NCBI GenBank assembly: GCA_028565635.1
Contig: JAOXYB010046014.1
Location: 1 to 12,330 of the forward strand
DNA from: Phoronis ovalis
Lineage: Eukaryota > Phoronida > Phoronidae
Direction of reading: 5' to 3'
Length of the DNA: 12,330 nucleotides
Positions 1-9,100 of the stretch are shown here, in pieces (the stretch's first letter is position 1; each line of letters begins with the position of its first letter). The notes beneath the pieces were generated by a model that searched no databases, had not been told where the DNA came from, and worked only from the letters and a program-made list of their open reading frames with translations. A program made the translations under genes and the position numbers.

Positions 1-45
1 ATAATATTAAAATACAAGTGCTATTCCATTTTTAGATTTTGACAG

Positions 46-106
46 ATGGCGTTTACTAGTTTCATTTGGTTTTTGGTATCATTGTCTTACTATAAACAAA
101 TTTTAG
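46..106 (+). CDS. Exon 1: start codon and signal peptide
   Basis: The reading starts at the ATG at 46 and gives [20 protein letters not shown] plus one base of a Gly codon. A hydrophobic, aromatic core follows a short N-terminus, as in a signal peptide, and cleavage probably falls near residues 20-23. The exon ends at TTTTAG followed by gtaagt, a near-perfect donor, in phase 1. That phase joins in frame to exon 2. AG dinucleotides at 34-35 and 44-45 lie just upstream, so the coding exon may be preceded by a 5' UTR intron. No promoter can be assigned because only 45 bases precede the ATG. Confidence 0.85.
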
Positions 107-3100
107 GTAAGTACAGCGAAAGCTTTATAGTCCCCTCAGTTAAGTAGTAAGATGGTCCTTTATACCGGACAACATACATGCCGCCCATGTGTATGGCGTC
201 CGTACTGCACGTACTGTAGTTCTGTATAGTCTCGAATAGTCTGTGATTACAAAACCTAACTTGTCATTGCACACCAATTTGACCGTGAATGTCAAACGAA
301 TTTGGTCACATACACAACGATTTGGGCGAAAGCTCAACAATTGCGTGTGATAGTTGGTGGATGTTAGGATGTGTATGCTCATTTTACTAACTGATTGAGT
401 CTTGGGTTAATATACGGATTCACAAACCTGAATGATACATTTGCACTTAAGTTAATGGTAGTGCTATAAAGTTAATAGTAAATGACGTTGGTATGAGCCA
501 CTTTTATATTGTAGGGGCTCATGCTCCTGACAATGTTGGTACTCAGTTTGTCGTAGCGTTCATGGACAATATTGTTGAAGAACCACAAGGACTACCGTTA
601 GAATTATTTGTAACTACACCTTTACGAACCCAAGTTCAGGTAATTCTCAGATTTCTAAACTCTATAAAACAAATATTCACCCGGTTGTCAGTTCTGTGTT
701 ATTGTAAAAGCACTTTGAATTCTTTAATTATCGTATGTATCGTAATCCAGAACATTTGTTAACAATGCGGCTACTTCTGGCTGTGGCCTGACGTGCCTGT
801 AGAAGGAAGAACATGTTCTTCGATTGACAATATTTAGAAGTTGCATGACATTTACAGGGTGACTCGAGAAAAGTGGAACGGTTTTGCACGAATGTCAATC
901 ATTAGCTTCTATTATTAAAATGTAATTATGTTTTTCTTTCAAATTCTACATATAACAATAAAATTGGTATGTTGCAGATTAATTGTGTAAAATACTTCGG
1001 TAACCAACATTGCATTAAACTAGAACTTTATATTGTTGGCAATATTTTGTAGACATTTCTGTGCAATTACAATTTTAAATTACTAAGTCACTACTTAAAA
1101 AATATTAAGTTATGCCAAATCAAAATTTAGACCTCGCCCATTTTGTACTTCTGCTTGGGACTGTATTTCGCAGAAATCATTTTCACAAGAGGAGACCCAA
1201 ATAACTTGAATTATATAGTGAAATAATAAAACTATCAAGCTTCCCTAATCCAATTTTTGAAATGTTCTTATTTTCGTATTACACTATACATGATATTAAT
1301 AATATTTTCAGTACAAAAGCAGTACATGTCCTAAGTGTCTTCACTCTTTTTATAGCTGGCAATAGTTTGCTATTTAGGAAATAATTTTCTTTCTTATTCA
1401 CAATGTTATTACTGTCTACTACTTTTTAGGTGAACGTGTCTGCACCAATCTGGCTTGGTCAGCCATTCAAGATATCAGAAACAGTCACCGCCGGAACAGT
1501 TAAGAAAATAGCGATCCCTCACAGTCTGAGAATGAAAAATACTGTACTTGGTAAAAATGCTATTCTAGTCAATGCCTCTGATGAAGTAGTTGTCTATGGT
1601 GTGAACAAGGAGACATATTCTGCAGATGCATTCATGGCGATACCTATTGACACAATAGGCAGAGAGTACTACACTGTTTCATACTACCCACCTCACATTT
1701 CCACCCAGTTTGCAATTGTTGGTGTGTATAACGATACAAAACTTGAAATCACATTACCATCATCGTCATCGGATCCCAGCAAAGAAAGTATTCGTATTAA
1801 ATTTAATGGTAACATTTATTTTGATGGAGACGTAATTTCCTTCACAATTGACCAGTACATAACTCTACAAATACAAGCCCGAGGTGATCTAACTGGCACG
1901 TACATCAAAGCAGATAAACCAGTTTCTGTATTTAGTGGAAACGTAAGAACAAACGTTGGTACAGGAGAGTCACGTGATCACCTGGTTGTTCAGTTACCAC
2001 CTGTGGAAGCATGGGGAACAAAGTTTGCCACTGTTCCTATACCTGACCGTACTGTTGGCGACTTGTTCTATTTCATCGCCTCCAAAAATAACACTGTTGT
2101 GAAACTATCTGGACGACCTCCGATTTCAATCCCTAAAGCAGGATCTTGTTATAAAATATTGCTAACCTCCCAGGAATTCTCATTTGTCGAAGCAAACAAC
2201 CCAATATTAGTTGTGCAAATTTCCCAGAGCCAGTTAACTCTTAGTGAACCGTCCGATCCAACAATGATCGTTATACCAGCTATTGCACAATATGCCGCTG
2301 ATTACACATTTGCCACAACTAGATACTCACTAGGGTCATATACAAACTATTTTGTTGTTGTTATTGACAATGCCTTTAAAGAGGGATTGCAAATGGACGG
2401 TAGACCATTATCAGAATATCAATCTTTAGTGTGGCGACCCATTCCTGGGACTCCATATGTGGCAACAGATGTCATCGTCTCGGAGGGTGCTCATGTTGTG
2501 AGACATATTTCACCAATTGTTATCTTTGGAGGATTTGTCTATGGTACCGCTGATAGAGAGACGTATGGATTTCAAGTTGGAATGAGGCTTGCTCGAATAA
2601 ATCAGGTAAGATTGAATGTTTCTACATTTAAAATATTCGTAACATCGCATCTTACTATCTTACCATATCTTAATCGGTTAGTCTTGACCTGAGAGTTCGA
2701 AGAGTTCAAATATCCGCGTTCCCCAGAAATCTGATGCTGGGTGTTAGTGTAAACTGTAGCAGTTGCTGTTATTAAATAAACACAATTTTGCTTATGGAAA
2801 TGTCGACAACATTATGACATGCTAGTTTGAAAAATTACACTGAAAATAATTTTATGAAAGTAATCTGACATTTTCTACAGCTTGAAATAATTCTAAAACC
2901 ACCTGTGTCACCACCTGTTTGTCTTCTTTTTCTGTGTTAATGAAACCTTTAATACTTTTTCACAGCCTTGTATTCCAACTGTTACTAAATTTGGTGATGG
3001 TATTGACAACGATTGTGACGGTCTAATAGATGAAGAGTTATGTACACCAAACTTTGAGGGTATTGATGATGATGGAGACGGTAGAGCAGAAGAGGATTGC

Positions 3101-6100
3101 GCCGGTGTTCAACCTACACCTGTTGACTCTGGTTTGTTTTAATGACTCAAGATAAATTGTAGCCTTTCTTCTCCAAGTTTAATAATCACAATGAAGAGTT
3201 TTGTGTGTACATTTCTTTATACATTATACTTAAAAGTTAGTAAAAACCAAAGTAACATAGCAGTTAAATAGTTCTCATATAGCTTCGAAACTTAATTTTA
3301 TTTTGAAAAAATATAAGTAAACTTTAATTATCCCTATACATAAAAATCTGAAAACTGTACGTAATATACAGGTGCTCCTGACACTGGAGGACGTGAATTT
3401 ATTTTGGTATACATGGAAAATTTAGTGGAAGAGCCGAACTATGGACCAGTCGAATTATTTATTACTAATATGAAACGCAATCCTGTAACTGTAGTTGTTA
3501 CCACTCCTATGTTTACGCCTACTGTCAATGTAACTTTTATTGTACCATTTGGTGTGGTCAAACGTGTGGATATCTCTCATGCTCTGCGACTTGAAAGCAC
3601 ATCAGTCAGCACAAAATCAATTCATGTGACAGCATCGGATGACATTGTCGTCTATGGAGTCAACAGAGAAAAGTATTCTAATGACGCCTTTCTGGTGCTC
3701 CCTATAGACGTTCTAGGAAAAGAATACTACACCACATCATATTACCCACCACATTTGAAGACTCAGTTTGCTATTGTTGGCGTGTATAAGGACACCTCAG
3801 TCGACATTACACTTCCAGATCCTCCTAGTCAACAGATTAATATTGTTCTACACGGAAGCACGCATCGTAATGGCGAAACATTCCGCGTCTCATTGACTCG
3901 CTTTCAAACTATCCAGATTCAGAGTATAGCTGATCTGACAGGTACCCACATCGTTTCTAATTTACCTGTTGCTGTTTTTAGTGGCAATATCAGAACAAGC
4001 GTGGGTGAAGGCGTATCCCGTGATCATTTAGCAGTTCATGTCCCTCCTGTGGATGCGTTAGGCAAACAATTTATAACTTGTCCAATTCCAGAAAGAACAA
4101 CGGGGGATTTTTTCCGTATTGTTGCTAGTGAAAATCAAACAGAGGTTTTCATTCGGGGACAAGGGAGTTTCGTTTTGGGTGGATCTGGAGAATTCAAACA
4201 AATTCACGTTCCATCGAATCTTAGTGTACAGATCACATCAACAAAACCTATCTTGGTCACACAAATTGCGCTTAGTCAGCTATCTGTCCAGGAAGAAGCC
4301 GATCCAACAATGATAATAGTACCATCTGTTTTACAATGGGCAAATCAATATGTATTCTCCACTACAAAATACTCTTTGGGCTCCTACAAAAATTACGTTT
4401 TGCTAGCAGCTAGAACTTCTGACGCAAACGGAATAGTTTGGAATGGACAGTCACTCCCGTCAAACAATGTGACATGGACACCTGTTAGCGACACTGAATA
4501 TGTTACCACATTCTTCCGTATTCCGGAAGGAGTACATGCCATCAGACACGTTGATCCGACTGTGATATTTAGTACTTATTTGTATGGAAGGGCTGATAGA
4601 GAAAGCTATGGAATTTCAGCTGGAATGAGATTGGCTAAAATTAACGCGGTAAGTAAAACAGAATTAAACATATTTCCATTTTACATGAATTCAGACCCCT
4701 CGATTCATTTCTTTATAAAAATCAACAATGATGCATGTCTACCTAAACCAATTTGATGCTTGGTGAAGAAAATTAATACGAAACAACTATGACGCAGAGG
4801 CCCGCCATTTTTCTCTTTACACTTCGGACAATGTGCATTAAATAAGGGATGTTATTGCCCACTCTTTCATGCCATGCCGATTTCTTTTTGGATTTATAAT
4901 GTTAATAGTTGTAAATTGATTTATATATCTGCACCTATATATTTTTGCACTAGCACTTTACTGTTGTTACATAAAGGGCTTAATGCCTATGCTATATTGC
5001 AAGATAAACACATATCATATCCAAATGGGACAAGAATGGTAACCAAAAGGGTGGGCACGGTGTAGTATTCGTTCCACATAATATGTTATATTGGTAAAAG
5101 CCCGGTTCAGAAAATGACTTAGATAGCGCCAACGATGACACAAAAATTGTGTTGCTCTGAATGCATTTTTCATGTTCTGCAGCCTTGTGTCCGGACTGTT
5201 ACAGTTCCTGGAGATGGTATTGATAATGACTGTGATGGGAAAATCGACGAAGAATTATGTACAGTTGAGAATAATGGAATCGGTATGTGGCGTAATAATA
5301 ATTCTGATGAATGCCATAAATGTGATAATAAAAACTTTTTTTAGATTTTCATGTTTTTTATTCAAAATGTAACTTTCCTTAAAGTATAAACTTGACTCCT
5401 GTCGTGTATAGCGTTTTACTAATAAAACCAGAATAATCGTGGAGATATAAATTTCGCCTACTGGCCATATGTCGGTAAACAGCGGCAGGATGTATTTCGG
5501 CTGCCCAGTAATAAAACACTTATTAAAACACGTAGACTTATTTTTACAGATGATGACGCAGATGGCATATCGGAAGAAGATTGTGCTTACTACGACCCTA
5601 ACCCACCCAATCCGGATCCTGTCGATCCTACTGTCCCTTACGCATGTGAGTCCATCTATAATACTCCATATAAGCTCTTCTTTAATATTTTTATCAATGA
5701 CATAGTATAGTTAAATATTTAAGTTTTAGCTATATATAACATAACAAAATCCAGTACATAAAAACGAGCTTGTTGCTGTTTTCAAGTACATTTATCAAGC
5801 CTACCTAACCAGCGTGCACTCGAACCGTCAATCTGCCATCGTACACCTTTTCCAAGGCTCGTGTAGGCGGAAATCAGTCTGTGTTATGTTTGATAGTTAG
5901 GCAAGGCCTTGGAAAAGACTGTCAAAGGAGGAACGAACCAGTTCAAATGCATGCTGTTTATGCTGTAAGTAGGCCTGTTTTTATGAAAATTTAGATATTG
6001 GAAACTCGCCATCTTTGAGTTATCTGATCTGTTTTGTCAACGCTCTTTTTTAGTCAAAGCTTAAAATATATATGACCCCAATCCTAGAAATGTGAGGTAG

Positions 6101-9100
6101 GCAACAGCGTACTCAAAAAACACGAGCAATCTCAGCCTGAGTAAATCCAGCCGTTAATGTTAATTCATACGCGACTAACGGCTGGATTTTCTGACTGAAA
6201 GGGCCTATAATCTATTCTTTAACTTTTATTTTTATTCATTTGTGAACTTGGCTGCCGGACCGTTGCACGTGTTGATACTAAGTATAGTTATTTTGATGTA
6301 GTATAATGATTTTCCTTTTATAATTCAACAAGTAATTTAGTATGTATAATTATTTAAATTTATGTTCCTATTTCTACAATTATTACAAAATGTCCTATTT
6401 TCAGATATTCAGTATGTACAAGGACCTCCAGGAGCTCCAGGGCCCGCAGGTCCACCAGGAACTAACGGTGTACCTGGCCAGCCCGGTGTAATTGGCCCAC
6501 GTGGACCTGCTGGTTTACCAGGTCGGTACGGTTTACCTGGGCAGACCGGAAACCCAGGAAGTACTGGAATCACAGGACCACCTGGACCTATGGGATATAC
6601 TGGTCCATCTGTACAAGGTCCTATTGGTGTCAGAGGTCCCCCAGGACCCACCGGTTACTCTGGACCAACTGGTGTTATAGGCGATACAGGGACGAAAGGA
6701 GATATTGGACCAACAGGAATTACTGGACCTCCAGGACCGCAAGGCAGTAATGCATTTGAAAATCAAGGTAAGTAAACATATTGACAACACTATTATTACC
6801 ACTCTGAAACCTTGTATAAGTTTTCCTCATGAAAACCTGGATATAAAATAACAGCACAATCCGACCGAATACTTATGACACACAAAGAACACCCCTATAG
6901 TAAGAATAGTTTGCTATTAGCATATCCATCATCCAGAATTACAGCCCCAATGATTTTATAGATGAATAGGACGTTACAGCAGTATATACAGAATGCATCA
7001 TTCAAAACGGTATCTACTGCTGTGTTTACTGCTTTTTGTTATGTTTCAGATGATGACGAATGTTCAGTGTCTAACGGAGGCTGTGCGCAGCGCTGCGTCA
7101 ACACATTCGGTAATTATCATTGCGACTGCCATCCTGGATATCAGATACTATCAAACGGATTGTCATGTACAGGTAATTTATGACTATAGGCTATGTGTTT
7201 GATTTAATAATATACAAATTGTGTTCAAGTAACTGGGCACTATTTCGAAATATTGTTAGAAAAACGTTTATTACCTTCGTCTTTCTGGAAAATGGCGCAA
7301 CGTGACGTGCTACACGTTGTACACGCTAAACATAAACTATATAATATTTGCTGTTAAAAGAATACCACGTAGCAACAGTAAAAATGTAAATTTCAGCATT
7401 TCGGAATCTCTTTGCAGATTTGAATGAGTGTGATACCCTTAATGGCGGTTGTACGCACGTGTGTAGTAATTCGATTGGTAGTCACTCTTGTTCATGTCCA
7501 ACTGGATATGTATTGGGTAACGATAAGCATATTTGTATAGGTAAGTAATCTTTTACTTAATTATACTAGACATATTAAAGGGAAAATGCCTTCTTTGTCT
7601 GTGCAATATTTGTTTATTTTTAATTCTGCAAGTGTATACTTTGAAAAAATTATAACTGGCATAAGCATACAACTGATTTTCATATTCGCAGACTCTTTTC
7701 TAGTAAATTGCTCAACTCTGCGCTAAAAATTCTGTTCAGCTACAAAGGCAGATCAAGTCTCATGCAAACTATCTTACCATCCCTGACCACAGAGCACCAG
7801 GTTCAGGTGAATATTTGCGAGAAACACAAAGGAAAAAACTGCATCATTTTCTATATATATATGGCATTTACTATTATTTCTTTCATTTTATTCAAAATTA
7901 AACTCGTCTTCAAATAGAGAAAGTCGCCAAGGGAGAGAAAGTAAAACGAAAGAAAAAGTGCACATACACCAGATGTTATACATTAGGAGTGTACCTGGAG
8001 AATAAAGGCTTCCTAAAGGTTAACTCAGGATGCCAACTTAGTCAGCTACGTCGAAACGTAGCAACTTATTTGAAATAAAGAGGACTCCGTGTGATGTTTT
8101 TCCAAGCACAAAAGCTACAAACTGTTGAAGACATTTTTAGAATAGAGAAATAAGCATGCGGATAGAGTGGGATACATAATTTATAATAAATACCCATATG
8201 GCGGTTTGCTTTTCTCAAGGTCACAGTATACGTAAAATGACGAGCATGACCAGAAACTGGCTGCATGTTGCTATATACGTCCGTATGTATCTTTTGATGT
8301 GATTCTGTTATGTATGATTAATTTTGCAGACGCTGACGAGTGCCAAACGAAAAAAGGCGGATGCAGCATTGATGAAATGTGTTACAACACTCTTGGTGGC
8401 CATTTTTGTTTGGATTTCGTAGGAAATTCTTTAAGCAGTAAGTTTCTAAGTTAGTGAATTGTCTTATAGCGATAGTATAATGTGATAGTAGAGTTTTTGG
8501 TACATAGAATAAGCTTTCTTGTTGACCAATTCAAGTAACAAAATCACATTACTGCGGATAACTAGTTTTCTTTCAAATCTAAGACATGCATTCATCTGGT
8601 CATCTATATAATAAATATGCTAAAGGCCATTTTTGTCGCTTGCAAAACTTTGAATTACCCTCTGCTGCTATTTTGTTGGCTACGTTTTCGCTGTATTTAA
8701 CGAAATCTATTGAAATTCTCACAACTTGATCTCAATGTGTTATTATTTCTCAAGGTTAATTAAAACAATATCCCTTGTGTTATTACGTTTAAAAACGTCA
8801 ACATACTATATTTACCACATAATCTCGTTAGTCTATCTTTCTATTCTACTGTAGATGGTGATTACACAGTATGATAGCTTTTTTAAAATGTCTTCATGCC
8901 TCATTTATTGCCACTAATTTACGTTACGGGCTTCAACTAATAATATATATTAAATGTAGAAATATGGATCATTTTCATTTCAGCAGTAGAACGCTATACC
9001 GACGTGCGTTTCACTATTTATCTTTTGACATTTGTTTCAGATGCGCAGACGAACATGATTGGCTCTAGTAACCGTTTCGTGACCACCACTACAATGATTT

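Larger units (their letters stand above)
5646..6404 (+). other. Intron 7 (759 bp) with two inverted repeats
   Basis: This phase-1 intron runs from gtgagt at 5646 to cctattttcag ending at 6404 and separates the acidic module from the collagen exon. No coding frame is supported. It contains two separate perfect inverted repeats, at 5847-5917 (12-bp arms) and 6143-6189 (14-bp arms), annotated individually. Confidence 0.85.
7541..8329 (+). other. Intron 10 (789 bp) containing candidate alternative exons
   Basis: This phase-1 intron lies between EGF 2 and the EGF remnant. Unlike the other introns it holds a credible open frame with splice and polyadenylation signals at 7918-8078. A weaker candidate at 7692-7806 is bounded by cgcag and gtgaat. 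The rest is AT-rich and shows nothing else. A 66-codon minus-strand frame at 8066-8266 has no domain. Confidence 0.8.

Noticed and set aside
140-382. Minus-strand 80-residue open frame in intron 1
   Set aside because: No recognisable domain, no splice partners, and it lies within an intron whose flanking exons join perfectly.
806-821. Steroid-receptor response element in intron 2
   Set aside because: The known element has two AGAACA-type half-sites separated by three bases. Here the halves abut with no spacer, so only the palindrome itself is reported.
1430-2692. Stand-alone gene starting with GTG at 1430
   Set aside because: The GTG is the first codon of exon 3 directly after a tttttag acceptor and continues exon 2 in phase 0. 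The frame beyond 2605 is intron read-through.
3404-4756. Stand-alone gene starting at the ATG at 3404
   Set aside because: Sequence matching the first IgGFc unit extends upstream to the acceptor at 3371, and the last 108 bases of the frame lie past the gtaagt donor at 4649.
4874-5065. Plus-strand 63-residue open frame in intron 5
   Set aside because: Composition is unlike the neighbouring exons, it has no cysteine pattern or domain, and no flanking splice sites in the proper phase.
6409-6651. Minus-strand 80-residue Gly/Pro-rich open frame opposite the collagen exon
   Set aside because: GGN and CCN codons complement each other, so any collagen exon produces a mirrored Gly/Pro frame. The plus-strand frame has the Gly-X-Y register, splice sites and matching phases.
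8066-8266. Minus-strand 66-residue open frame in intron 10
   Set aside because: No domain and no nearby minus-strand signals. It overlaps the end of the plus-strand alternative exon candidate.
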